Assembly (NCBI RefSeq): GCF_003946205.1
Contig: NZ_RHOS01000009.1
Span: 23,669 to 87,668, forward strand
Reading direction: 5' to 3'
Length of the DNA: 64,000 bases
DNA from: Companilactobacillus keshanensis
GTDB taxonomy: Bacteria > Bacillota > Bacilli > Lactobacillales > Lactobacillaceae
Every line of letters starts with the position of its first letter. Position 1 is the first letter of the stretch. The position numbers and the translations under genes were made by a program. Below, in pieces: positions 26,407 through 35,117 of this stretch. The notes under the pieces are model-generated. The model was not told the origin of the DNA, ran no database searches, and saw only the letters and a list, made by a program, of their open reading frames with translations.

Positions 26407-27624
26407 TTATTTGATAGTTACCATCTTGCATTTGGCAATAACTTCCGGTTTCAATTCTTGTCCAATACCAGGACGATCAGGAATATCAATGAATCCATTG
26501 ACTGGCTGATAATCATCATATAGGCATGTTGCACGATCTTTAGCATTGATTGCACGTTGATAAACTTCATGGATCAAGAAATTAGGAATCACCGCTTCAA
26601 CCTGTAAAGCGGCGGCAATTGCAATAGGACCACCACAAACATGAACTTGAGCATTAATATCATATGTATATGCCATATCACAGATTTTTTTAGCCTCAGA
26701 AATACCACCTGCTAGACATAAATCAGGTTGAGCAACCTTAATAGAACGGTCTTCGAAGAATTTACGAAATCCAAAACGAGTAAAGACACGCTCACCCGCA
26801 GCGATAGGAATATTGACTTTCTGTGAAACTTCCAATGTATTATCGGAATTTAAGGTACTTACTGGTTCCTCATAATAAAGAATATTTAAATCCTCTAATG
26901 CCTGACCAATTTTGATAGCAGAAGTTGTATCAGAGTTTGCATGCATATCAATAATGATATCCATATCATCCCCACCAGCTTCACGCATTGCCTTAACACG
27001 GTTATATGCTACGTCAATTACATGTTTTGAAACGGTACCTTTAGTAATCCATTGCCCACCACCATCTGGTTGATCACTGAGCATTATTGGATCAAATTTC
27101 AAAGCATCATAACCTTCTGATCTAACTTTTTTGGTAACCTCGGCATAATCTTCCGGTGTAATTAATTTCAATTTTTCAATATGTTCACCCCAGTTATACT
27201 GAAGTTGACTTGCGTAGGCTCTCAAATGGTCATTAGTTTTTCCACCAAGAATTTCATAGGTAGGAGTATTGTAATATTTACCCTTTATATCCCAAAGCGC
27301 AATATCAATTGCACTAATAGCGGCATCTACAACAACTCCTCCAGCAATTCCCCAATAAGTAGTTGTTAATAATTTATCCCAGATTTTTTCAATATTTAGT
27401 GGATCCTCTCCGATAATTACTTCACTGAAATCCTGAAGCATACCGAATCCTCCACGCCAACCTTTTCCATAAGCCAATCCGGCTTCACCAAAACCTGAAA
27501 TACCTTTATCAGTATTAATTCTAATTACTAATGGACACCAATCTTCCTTTGAACCTTGTCCATTACCACTAAAACTAGGATCTTCACTTGGAACCTTCAT
27601 AATATCTACACTAATAATTTTCAT
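26407..27624 (-). CDS. Acid-sugar dehydratase, galactonate/mannonate dehydratase group (enolase superfamily)
   Basis: About 405 residues from ATG 27624, six bases after GGAGG; an ATG six bases earlier overlaps the ribosome site. Active-site residues are seen as Asp226 and His228 (IDMHAN), Glu252 (YYEEP), Glu278 (AAGER) and His328 (VHVCGGP). Their spacing equals that of D-galactonate and D-mannonate dehydratases. It removes water from an aldonate or aldarate. The exact substrate is not fixed. It leads a two-gene unit with the lactonase and has a strong cre-like site 30 bases upstream. Confidence 0.82.
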   Translation of the reverse strand: MKIISVDIMKVPSEDPSFSGNGQGSKEDWCPLVIRINTDKGISGFGEAGLAYGKGWRGGFGMLQDFSEVIIGEDPLNIEKIWDKLLTTTYWGIAGGVVVDAAISAIDIALWDIKGKYYNTPTYEILGGKTNDHLRAYASQLQYNWGEHIEKLKLITPEDYAEVTKKVRSEGYDALKFDPIMLSDQPDGGGQWITKGTVSKHVIDVAYNRVKAMREAGGDDMDIIIDMHANSDTTSAIKIGQALEDLNILYYEEPVSTLNSDNTLEVSQKVNIPIAAGERVFTRFGFRKFFEDRSIKVAQPDLCLAGGISEAKKICDMAYTYDINAQVHVCGGPIAIAAALQVEAVIPNFLIHEVYQRAINAKDRATCLYDDYQPVNGFIDIPDRPGIGQELKPEVIAKCKMVTIK

Positions 27625-27653
27625 TTTCATCCTCCGTTCTCATTTACGATTGC

Positions 27654-27667
27654 GGTAACCGTTTACA
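27654..27667. promoter_or_regulatory. cre (CcpA) site ahead of the acid-sugar dehydratase
   Basis: GGTAACCGTTTACA matches 13 of 14 positions of the cre consensus. Its place about 30 bases before the start codon suits repression by CcpA-HPr(Ser-P). Confidence 0.65.
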
Positions 27668-27979
27668 GTTTTGATTATAGTTAAAAGTTTCACTAGTTCA
27701 CAGTTCCTACTCATTCCCCTGGTGAACCTTTTATGTATCTAGACCAGATGATTTTTACTTTTGTGATTTCATTAAACTACTGACAAACCGCCAACGCTCC
27801 TATATTAGGAGCTTTTTTATTTTCATAAATAATTTTCACATAGCATATTTAGTCCGTCAGGTGTCCATTCCGTAACTGTGGGTTAGTGAATTTGTTAACT
27901 ATAATGATATTTGAAAGCGATCCATAGTTTAAAGAATCATCGCTACATAAAAAAAGAATTTTATTGGGAGGATCATATT
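27668..27979 (+). other. Intergenic region with divergent promoters and an orphan terminator
   Basis: This roughly 310-base stretch separates the dehydratase (minus) and the 2-hydroxyacid dehydrogenase (plus). A terminator-like hairpin, GCTCC-TATAT-TAGGAGC with T run, lies at 27796-27818 on the plus strand. No annotated plus gene ends there. A 16-codon frame beginning at the ATG in TTTTATGTATCTAGACC ends about 25 bases before it. It could be an sRNA or a remnant; nothing firm can be said. Confidence 0.35.
27796..27818 (+). terminator. Orphan terminator
   Basis: A seven-base-pair stem (GCTCCTA / TAGGAGC) followed by seven T residues. Confidence 0.7.
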
Positions 27980-28957
27980 ATGAAGAAAGTTCTATTGAGT
28001 GAAAAAATCGATGACAAAGGAATTCAGCTTTTAAAGGATAATGGATTCAAGGTTACGGTTTCTGCCGATACTGACTTTGAGACTATGAAAAAAGAAATCG
28101 CGGATGCATACGCGGTCATCATGCGTTCATCGGAATTACCAGCAGAAGTTATCGATGCTGGTAAAGAATTAAAAATAATTTCAAGAAATGGTACTGGTAT
28201 TAATAATGTTGACGTCAATGAAGCCACTAAGAAAAATATTATGGTGGCAAAAGTTAATGGTGCTAACGCTTTTTCCGTTGCCGAATACGTTATTACTACT
28301 ATGTTGATGTTGAATCGGAAAATTATGTCCGCCGATAAACTTATCCACAACAAAAAAGAGGAACTAGCAACTGACGGATCTCTACCCGGTTTCTCTACTA
28401 AATACAATTTAAATGGTAACCAATTAAAGGATAAGACTTTAGCAATTTTAGGTTTAGGTAAAATAGGTCAAGTTTTAGTAAAGCTAGCTGAAGCTTTCGG
28501 AATGAATGTTGTAGGTTACGATCCATATATTAAGGATTCACCCGTTAAACTTTATGATAATTTGGCAGATATTTATAAGGTTGCTGATTTCTTATCAATC
28601 AACATGCCATTAACACCAGAAACAAAAAACATGATCACATTAAAAGAATTAAAAACAATGAAGAAAAATACCTTTATTATTAATTCTGCCCGTGGAGGGA
28701 TCATTAATGAAATTGATCTTGCACAAGCTCTAAATAATGATGTAATTGCAGGGGCTGCGCTAGATTCATTCAATCCAGAACCTCCAGCACCAGATAACCC
28801 CTTGTTTACAAGTAAAAATACTATTCTAACATCACACTTGGCCGGAACTACTGTTGAGGCTAACCAAGCATTAGGATTAGGTGCAGCACAAGCAATCATT
28901 GATTTTTCAAACGGTAAAACACCCGAATTTCCAGTTAATGCAAAGGATTTGAAATAA
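27980..28957 (+). CDS. D-2-hydroxyacid dehydrogenase (phosphoglycerate dehydrogenase-like)
   Basis: About 325 residues from ATG 27980 with GGGAGGATC upstream; a longer frame from 27911 has no ribosome site. The substrate domain has SRNGTGINNVDV, the Rossmann motif is LGLGKIG, and the catalytic Arg and His are in NSARGGIIN and SHLAGTTVEA. The family reduces 2-oxo acids such as hydroxypyruvate with NADH. Its position in a transcript with a dicarboxylate permease, among glucarate/galactonate genes, suggests action on tartronate semialdehyde, hydroxypyruvate or a related three-carbon product. Confidence 0.85.
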   Translation: MKKVLLSEKIDDKGIQLLKDNGFKVTVSADTDFETMKKEIADAYAVIMRSSELPAEVIDAGKELKIISRNGTGINNVDVNEATKKNIMVAKVNGANAFSVAEYVITTMLMLNRKIMSADKLIHNKKEELATDGSLPGFSTKYNLNGNQLKDKTLAILGLGKIGQVLVKLAEAFGMNVVGYDPYIKDSPVKLYDNLADIYKVADFLSINMPLTPETKNMITLKELKTMKKNTFIINSARGGIINEIDLAQALNNDVIAGAALDSFNPEPPAPDNPLFTSKNTILTSHLAGTTVEANQALGLGAAQAIIDFSNGKTPEFPVNAKDLK

Positions 28958-28988
28958 TTATTTATTCATAAAAAGGAGATTTTCCATT

Positions 28989-30386
28989 ATGAAACATAAG
29001 AAAACTATTGCCGGCATTATCGGAATAATCTTAGGAGTAATTATTGCCTTCTTTATCCCAACACCAGATGGGTTGACCCACGCCGGAATGATCGTATTGG
29101 CATCACTTGTTACAGCAAATATTTTTTGGATTTTTAATGTTATTCCAAGCTTTGCAACTGGCTTACTAATGCTGTCTTCGTGGGTCGTATTAGGAGCCGT
29201 AAAATTTGAAGTTTCATTTGCTATTTTCTCAAGCACCACCATGTGGATCATTATTGGTGGTTTAGGACTAGGTGCCGCTGCTACTAAAACGGGACTTATC
29301 AAACGGATTGCTTTAAAAATCATGACCTATTTTCCAGCCAATTTTAGGGGTCAGACTTTGGCCTTATTCACGGCCGGAACTATCGTTGCACCAATGATCC
29401 CTAGTGCCCACCCAAAGGCCGCTATGAGTACACCAATTGCTAAAGGTATTAGTAACGCTTTAGGGTATAAAGAATATGATAAAGGCAGTTCTGGTATTTT
29501 CTTAGCCGCTATGTGGGGATTTTTTGTTACTGAAGCCAGTTTTTTGAGTGCTACTGCTCAAAATTATGCCTTCAAAGGGCTTATTCCCGCCAGTGCTCAG
29601 AAAGTATTGAGTTGGGGAAACTGGTTTGTCATGATGATTCCTTGGACAATTATTATTTTGGTTGGTGGTTATTTCTTACTAAGATTTTTGTTTAAGCCTA
29701 AAGATGACAAACCTATCTCAAAAGAATTCATTTCTAAACAATTAAATGAATTAGGACCTATGTCTCGTGATGAAAAAATCACTGCTGCTGTTATTCTTGT
29801 TTCCATTATCTTCTGGATCCTTGAATCAACTGTAAATATACCTGCTGCTGTAACAGCATTGATCGGTGTTAGTGTCTTGGTCGCTTGCAGAGTCCTTACA
29901 CCAGATGACTTCAAGAATCGTTTGAGCTGGAGTACGATTATTTTCATTGGTACTGTAATGGCCTTAGGTAACGTAATGCAATCTGCAGGTTTGACTACTT
30001 GGCTACGTACTGTTTTGCAACCAGTTATCAGTCCAATTATTGGTAATGTTTATATTACAGTTATTGCTTTACCTATCATTATTTACCTATGTAAGTTTGT
30101 CGTTGTTTCTTTGATCTCAACTGGTACTTTGATAACGATCGGTTTATTGCCATTCTTTAGTACTATGAGCTTTAGTCCTGCAATTATCGCTATTATTGTT
30201 ACAACTAGTGTCAATGTTTGGTTGCTATCTTACATGAACGCACCGTTCTTAACAGGTGGTGCAGCTGTAAATAATAGCATGGTTTCAAGATCCGCTATGG
30301 CCAAATCATCAATTGGTTATATGCTGATAAATATTGTTGGTTTACTAGTTTGTGTCCCACTTTGGCAAGTTATGGGAATTGCTTAA
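28989..30386 (+). CDS. DASS/SLC13-type anion permease (di- or tricarboxylate)
   Basis: The 465-residue membrane protein has about twelve hydrophobic segments. Family motifs are visible, including AGTIVAPMIPSAHPKAAMSTPIA near residue 135 and the C-terminal repeat SYMNAPFLTGGAAV. Such carriers move dicarboxylates or hydroxy-acids with cations or by exchange. It starts 31 bases after the hydroxyacid dehydrogenase gene, with AAAGGAG. In this setting it probably moves an aldarate or a fermentation carboxylate. Confidence 0.85.
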   Translation: MKHKKTIAGIIGIILGVIIAFFIPTPDGLTHAGMIVLASLVTANIFWIFNVIPSFATGLLMLSSWVVLGAVKFEVSFAIFSSTTMWIIIGGLGLGAAATKTGLIKRIALKIMTYFPANFRGQTLALFTAGTIVAPMIPSAHPKAAMSTPIAKGISNALGYKEYDKGSSGIFLAAMWGFFVTEASFLSATAQNYAFKGLIPASAQKVLSWGNWFVMMIPWTIIILVGGYFLLRFLFKPKDDKPISKEFISKQLNELGPMSRDEKITAAVILVSIIFWILESTVNIPAAVTALIGVSVLVACRVLTPDDFKNRLSWSTIIFIGTVMALGNVMQSAGLTTWLRTVLQPVISPIIGNVYITVIALPIIIYLCKFVVVSLISTGTLITIGLLPFFSTMSFSPAIIAIIVTTSVNVWLLSYMNAPFLTGGAAVNNSMVSRSAMAKSSIGYMLINIVGLLVCVPLWQVMGIA

Positions 30387-30391
30387 AATTC

Positions 30392-30430
30392 AAGAAAAGG
30401 GAATGCATTATGCAGTCCCTTTTCTTTTAA
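30392..30430 (+). terminator. Terminator between the two permease genes
   Basis: AAGAAAAGGGA and TCCCTTTTCTT pair around a GCAT-containing loop and are followed by TTTTAAAA. It may allow partial read-through into the GntP gene. Confidence 0.8.
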
Positions 30431-30483
30431 AAAGATATGTGAAATAAATCACTTTCCATAGAGGATAGAAAGGAGGATTTATT

Positions 30484-31821
30484 ATGTCTATATACATTAT
30501 GTTATTTGGTGTTTTAATCTTATTCTTCTTGATTATTAAATTAAAACTAAATACTTTCTTTTCATTAGTAATAGTTTCAGTCATCGTGGGGTTATTCTTG
30601 GGAATACCCTACACAAAGTTGCCAAGCGTTATCGAGCAAGGGATCGGTGATCAAGTTGGACATTTGATAATAATCTTTGGATTAGGATCAATGCTTGGTA
30701 TGTTGATATCGGACTCTGGAGCCGGAATTTCAATTGCCAATACATTTACAAAAAAAATAGGACGTAAATATATTGTCTGGGCAGTTGTCTTAACCTCATT
30801 TATAATTGGTTTAGCGCTCTTCTTTGAAGTAGGTTTAGTGATCCTATTACCAATTATTTTCGTTATTGCGGAAGAATTAAATGTTGCTTTTTTGTATTTA
30901 GCACTTCCTATGGCCGTATCTTTGAACGTGGCTCACGCTTTTCTTCCACCACATCCCGCTCCAACAACCGTTGCTGAAATATTAGGAGCACCTATTGGAC
31001 ACGTTATCTTGTTGGGGATATTAGCAGCCGTTCCCGTAACTATTTTAATGGGACCTGTCTACAATCATTTTTTAAAGAAAATTTATCCAAAAGTTTATCG
31101 CAAACATATCAAAATTCCTTCATTGGGTAATATTAAAACTCATGCTAAAAATGATAATATACCTCGTTTTTCAATTAGTATTTTAACAGCAACCATGCCT
31201 TTAATATTGATTATTCTAGCGACTATTTTCAAATATATTTTACCCGAAAACAATCCTATCAATATTTGTATTCAATTCATCGGCAATCCAGATATAGCCA
31301 TGATATTATCATTACTACTTGCTATCTATACTCTGGGAATTGCTCAAAAAACACCTATGAAGCAAATTGGAATAACTATGGAAACTGCCATCAAGCAAAT
31401 TTCCATGATGCTCTTAATTATCGGTGGTGCTGGTGCTTTTAAACAAGTTTTGATCAGTGGTGGAGTTTCTAAAGATGTTTCTAGTCTATTCATAAATTCT
31501 AATTTCCCAGTTTTGATCGCGGCTTGGATAATTCCGGCTGCCCTCCACTTCTGTCTGGGTTCAACTACCGTTGCTGCCTTGACCGGTGCTGGTTTAGTTG
31601 CCCCATTAGTCGCCAGTTCCGCTATCAATCCCGCTTTGATGGTTCTAGCAGTCGGTGCAGGATCGGTCTTTTGTGATCACGTTAACGGAGCCGGGTTTTG
31701 GATGATCAAACAGTATTTTGGACTATCACTAAAAGAAACAATTCTTACTTGGACATTGTTGTCAATGGCAATGTCAGTCACTGGATTAATCGTCGTATTA
31801 TTATTATCATTGATTTTTTAA
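30484..31821 (+). CDS. GntP-family gluconate/sugar-acid permease
   Basis: The 445-residue protein is a GntP-type H+ symporter with about twelve membrane segments. It shows FGLGSMLGMLISDSGAG, the conserved AHAFLPPHPAPT loop and the C-terminal DHVNGAGFWMIKQYFGLS motif. AGGAGG precedes the ATG. With two dehydratases in the neighbourhood it is the best candidate importer for the aldonate or aldarate used by this cluster. Confidence 0.92.
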   Translation: MSIYIMLFGVLILFFLIIKLKLNTFFSLVIVSVIVGLFLGIPYTKLPSVIEQGIGDQVGHLIIIFGLGSMLGMLISDSGAGISIANTFTKKIGRKYIVWAVVLTSFIIGLALFFEVGLVILLPIIFVIAEELNVAFLYLALPMAVSLNVAHAFLPPHPAPTTVAEILGAPIGHVILLGILAAVPVTILMGPVYNHFLKKIYPKVYRKHIKIPSLGNIKTHAKNDNIPRFSISILTATMPLILIILATIFKYILPENNPINICIQFIGNPDIAMILSLLLAIYTLGIAQKTPMKQIGITMETAIKQISMMLLIIGGAGAFKQVLISGGVSKDVSSLFINSNFPVLIAAWIIPAALHFCLGSTTVAALTGAGLVAPLVASSAINPALMVLAVGAGSVFCDHVNGAGFWMIKQYFGLSLKETILTWTLLSMAMSVTGLIVVLLLSLIF

Positions 31822-31844
31822 AATTAACTTCTAAAATACAATTT

Positions 31845-31885
31845 AAAATGCATGATCTGAATTTACATTCAGATCATGCATTTTT
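31845..31885. terminator. Bidirectional terminator after gntP
   Basis: An 18-base-pair near-perfect stem begins AAAATGCATGATCTGAAT with loop TTAC, and T runs follow on both strands. Confidence 0.9.
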
Positions 31886-31908
31886 GAATCCTTATACAAA
31901 TTATTTAT

Positions 31909-32037
31909 TTAACAGGTAGTGCTACCAATATTGCTAGATCCGGTAAAATAAACGATGTTCCCATGTGGACGAGTCGCTTGGATCACGGGCAAGTTCCTAC
32001 CAACGCCGGTAATAACCGTAATAGCACTGACTAACAC
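31909..32037 (-). CDS. Possible 42-residue small protein coupled to the MDR oxidoreductase gene
   Basis: The TAG stop of the oxidoreductase overlaps a GTG (TAGTG) that opens a 42-codon frame. It contains ITGVGRNLPVIQATRPHG and ends GSSNIGSTTC. The residue mix looks coding, and the bidirectional terminator follows. It may instead be a C-terminal fragment left from a larger gene. I do not recognise it. Confidence 0.3.
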   Translation of the reverse strand: MLVSAITVITGVGRNLPVIQATRPHGNIVYFTGSSNIGSTTC

Positions 32038-33032
32038 TACACATTATTTACCAAAGTTATCTTTCCCACATTATGACCTGTTTGTAATAATTTCAAAGCC
32101 TTATTCAAATTATCAGCATTTATGCCTTCAATTGTTTCAGTATCAATTCTTCTCAAAATACCACTGTCGATCAGATCAGTTATCTTATTTAATATTCTGC
32201 CTTGCGTAGAAACACGATAATCCTCAGCAGCTTTGGTAAACATCAGCTCCCAATCAAATGATAAGGATTTTTTCTGCATAGATGTGATATCTAGCGGACC
32301 ATTTACCCCGACAATTGTTCCAATATGACCAAATGGCTTAGTTAATCTGATCATCTCACTCAAATAACTACTAATGTCATAGAAACAAACTGTTGCATCA
32401 AAACTACTATCATTCAGATTTTGCAAAGAATTGTTGCTGTCCGCATGATAATCGATTGGATGGTCAACACCATGTGACTTCAACCAAGAAAAATTTTTTG
32501 GACTCGAAGTAGCATAGACACTCAATCCGGCCCACTTCGCCAGTTGACTGGCGATAGAGCCAACACCACCCGCACCATTAATGATCAGAATTTTTTTACC
32601 TTTATTAGCGTTTTCCTCTGAAACAAATTTAAATTTTTCAAATAGCATTTCATAAGCTGTCAAACTTACCAATGGAAAACCAACTGCCTGTGCTTCAGTT
32701 AATTTCTTTGGCATACGGGCAACTATTCTTGAATCTATCAATTGTTTCTCTTGAAAACTACCAGCTCTTAGATTACTACCAGCATAGTAAACTACATCAC
32801 CTACTTCAAAATCATCCACTTGCTCGCCTTTTTCCAAAATAGTTCCAAGTCCATCGTAACCAACGACCTTAGGTCGTAACGGATTTAAATGTTCTACCTT
32901 TCTTGCATCAGCTGGATTGATTGATGCCGCCTGAACTTTTACTAATAAATCCAATCCTTTAACTTCTTGTCCACTTTCAACATCATCGACAAACTCATGA
33001 TGCTCTATTTTAACTACTCTTCTCTTTGACAA
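32037..33032 (-). CDS. Zinc-type alcohol dehydrogenase-like (MDR, quinone oxidoreductase) protein
   Basis: About 331 residues from a TTG at 33032, eight bases after AGGAAG; a GTG at 33041 is an alternative. The GroES-like N-terminal domain contains VKVQAASINPADARK and VVGYDGLGTI. The NADPH-binding domain has GAGGVGSIASQLAKWAG. No zinc ligands are seen, so it is a quinone-oxidoreductase-type enoyl or quinone reductase. It is a paralogue of the gene at 60858. Confidence 0.87.
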   Translation of the reverse strand: MSKRRVVKIEHHEFVDDVESGQEVKGLDLLVKVQAASINPADARKVEHLNPLRPKVVGYDGLGTILEKGEQVDDFEVGDVVYYAGSNLRAGSFQEKQLIDSRIVARMPKKLTEAQAVGFPLVSLTAYEMLFEKFKFVSEENANKGKKILIINGAGGVGSIASQLAKWAGLSVYATSSPKNFSWLKSHGVDHPIDYHADSNNSLQNLNDSSFDATVCFYDISSYLSEMIRLTKPFGHIGTIVGVNGPLDITSMQKKSLSFDWELMFTKAAEDYRVSTQGRILNKITDLIDSGILRRIDTETIEGINADNLNKALKLLQTGHNVGKITLVNNV

Positions 33033-33125
33033 ATTGATCACTTCCTAACTATATTGTACCAAAAATCAAATTATAATAAAAAATATGAAACGTAACAGTA
33101 GACATATGTTCAGTATTTAAAGAAA

Positions 33126-33139
33126 TTAAAGCGATTACA
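33126..33139. promoter_or_regulatory. Possible cre site upstream of aspD
   Basis: TTAAAGCGATTACA matches 13 of 14 cre positions, about 115 bases before the aspartate decarboxylase start. The flanking promoter is not clear. Confidence 0.45.
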
Positions 33140-33253
33140 ACGATTTATTGTATTTGTCGTGATTTTTTTCACATTTAAGACAAATTTTAGTATCTTTTTT
33201 GCTATTTACCGTTACAATAAAATTGATAGAAAGTATTTAGCAGGAGGATACTA

Positions 33254-34879
33254 ATGAAAGTTTCTGAAGAAAAAAGGCTTGAAGATTTAGAATCATTTGT
33301 TATTAGCAGCAAAATGACTTCACTAGCTAAGGAGAATGCCAAAAATAACATTTTCTTAGATGCTGGTCGTGGTAACCCGAACTGGATCAACAAAAAGGCC
33401 CGGCTCGCCTTTAATCGCTTAGTTGAATTCGGAATTATTGAATCAGAGCGTACTATTAACAAAGGTGATTTGGCTGGATATACTGAACAGCATGGTATGC
33501 GACAACGTTTCGAAGCTTTTCTAAGACCTGAAGAATATAAAATTGACGACTTCTGGTTAAGCATTTTGGATTACGTTCGTGACGATATGAAACTAAACCA
33601 AGACGAAGTGATCAAGGAATTGGTCGACGGTGCTATTGGTAATAACTATCCCCTACCCGCTCGTTGTTTGAGAAATACCGAAAAAATTATTAATCAATAT
33701 TTACAGACTACACTTTACAATGGTGTTGATTTGAAGGATGAGACCAGTATATTTACTACCGAAGGCGGGACTGCCGCAATCGTCTACATTTTTAATACGT
33801 TACGCGAAAACAAATTGATCCATTATGGTGATAAGATAGCGATCAATACGCCTATCTTTACTCCTTACATTGAAATCCCCACTTTAAATGATTATCAAAT
33901 GGTTGAAGTGGATTTAAATTCTGATGCTTCAAATAACTGGGAAATTGCCCCCGGAGAAATCGATAAATTACTAGATCCTTCTATTAAATTATTTGTTGTG
34001 GTCAATCCAAGTAATCCCGGTTCTAAGGCCTTTAGTCAAAAGGACCTTGCTGAAATAAAAGAGGTTATCAAGAAACGTCCTGACCTGATGATCGTAACTG
34101 ACGATGTCTATGGTACCTTTGTCGAAAACTTTCAAACTTTGTACAGTGTAGTACCAGATAATACGTTATTAGTTTATTCATTCTCAAAATTATTCGGGGC
34201 AACTGGCTGGCGTTTAGGATTAGTAGCCGCACATGAAGATAATGTTTTTGATAAGCTTATTTCAAAATTACCGGCTAAGGATAAAAAAGAACTCGATAAA
34301 CGATATGGTTCCGTAGAATTTGACCCATCCAAAATGAAATTTATCGATCGACTAGTTGCTGACTCGCGTTCAATAAGTCTCTATCACACTGCTGGATTAT
34401 CGACACCGCAACAGATAATGGAAGATCTATTCAGTTTGACTCACCTAGTTAACAAAAATCAAACCGATTCATACATCGAAACTTCCAAGAGAATCGTTGG
34501 CAAACGTTATACAGATTTGCACGATTCTCTAAACTATCCTAAAGATGAAAGCGATGATAACTCTAAATACTACTCGATCATCGATATTTATAATGTCGCA
34601 GAGCGTAAATACGGTAAAGAATTCCGTAACTATTTGGAGAATAATTTTGAGCAACTAGATTTCTTAGTAAATCTTGCTCAAAAGAATGGTGTTGTTTTGA
34701 TGGATGGTGTTGGATTTGGTACACATCCGGGATGTTTACGTGTTTCCCAGGCCAATTTACCAACTGAAGATTACCGTCTGATCGGTAATCAAGTTATGCA
34801 ATTATTAGCAGATTATCATAAACAATTCATTGAACATAAGGTCAAAACCAGTAACGAATTTCTAGCTTCTAAAAGATAA
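33254..34879 (+). CDS. aspD: Bifunctional aspartate aminotransferase / L-aspartate 4-decarboxylase
   Basis: The 541-residue PLP enzyme matches aspartate beta-decarboxylase, which converts aspartate to alanine and CO2. The length is well above ordinary aminotransferases because of the long N-terminal segment (DAGRGNPNWI, DGAIGNNYPLPARCLRNTEKI). The PLP lysine is Lys312 in SFSKLFGATGWRLG; VVNPSNPGSK and TDDVYGTF give other PLP contacts. AGGAGG precedes the ATG. In lactic acid bacteria the enzyme works with the AspT aspartate:alanine exchanger to make proton-motive force; no aspT is adjacent here. Confidence 0.93.
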   Translation: MKVSEEKRLEDLESFVISSKMTSLAKENAKNNIFLDAGRGNPNWINKKARLAFNRLVEFGIIESERTINKGDLAGYTEQHGMRQRFEAFLRPEEYKIDDFWLSILDYVRDDMKLNQDEVIKELVDGAIGNNYPLPARCLRNTEKIINQYLQTTLYNGVDLKDETSIFTTEGGTAAIVYIFNTLRENKLIHYGDKIAINTPIFTPYIEIPTLNDYQMVEVDLNSDASNNWEIAPGEIDKLLDPSIKLFVVVNPSNPGSKAFSQKDLAEIKEVIKKRPDLMIVTDDVYGTFVENFQTLYSVVPDNTLLVYSFSKLFGATGWRLGLVAAHEDNVFDKLISKLPAKDKKELDKRYGSVEFDPSKMKFIDRLVADSRSISLYHTAGLSTPQQIMEDLFSLTHLVNKNQTDSYIETSKRIVGKRYTDLHDSLNYPKDESDDNSKYYSIIDIYNVAERKYGKEFRNYLENNFEQLDFLVNLAQKNGVVLMDGVGFGTHPGCLRVSQANLPTEDYRLIGNQVMQLLADYHKQFIEHKVKTSNEFLASKR

Positions 34880-35049
34880 ATTTTAAAAATATATAATCAC
34901 AAAGTTAAATGTTTTAAATAACTTTTATGCTTAAGGAACACATTTAGAATTAACTAATTTAGCACTAGTTGAATAGAATCAGTTGGAGATGCCTTCAACA
35001 AACAGCATCTTTAAATAACTCTTAAACAGGTAATTGACAAACCAAAAAT
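34880..35049. other. Intergenic region after aspD
   Basis: About 170 AT-rich bases precede the bidirectional terminator at 35050. A weak six-base-pair hairpin (AGATGC/GCATCT, 34987-35010) is present. No gene or conserved RNA was recognised. Confidence 0.4.
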
Positions 35050-35090
35050 AAGACAAGCAGTCCAAAATCGATTGCTTGTCTTATTTTTTT
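35050..35090. terminator. Bidirectional terminator between aspD and the purine permease
   Basis: AAGACAAGCA and TGCTTGTCTT form the stem, with the centre GTCCAAAATCGAT and a T run. Confidence 0.85.
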
Positions 35091-35117
35091 ATTCATTTAG
35101 AAAATTTCAAGATCTCT

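Noticed and set aside
27720..27816. Fst/Ldr-type I toxin-antitoxin locus
   Set aside because: The short frame lacks the Fst-like proline and the charged tail, and no paired antisense promoter was evident; only the orphan terminator is kept.
28958..29947. Minus-strand open frames in the DASS permease region
   Set aside because: They are antisense of the permease; the plus-strand gene has a clear start, length and family motifs.
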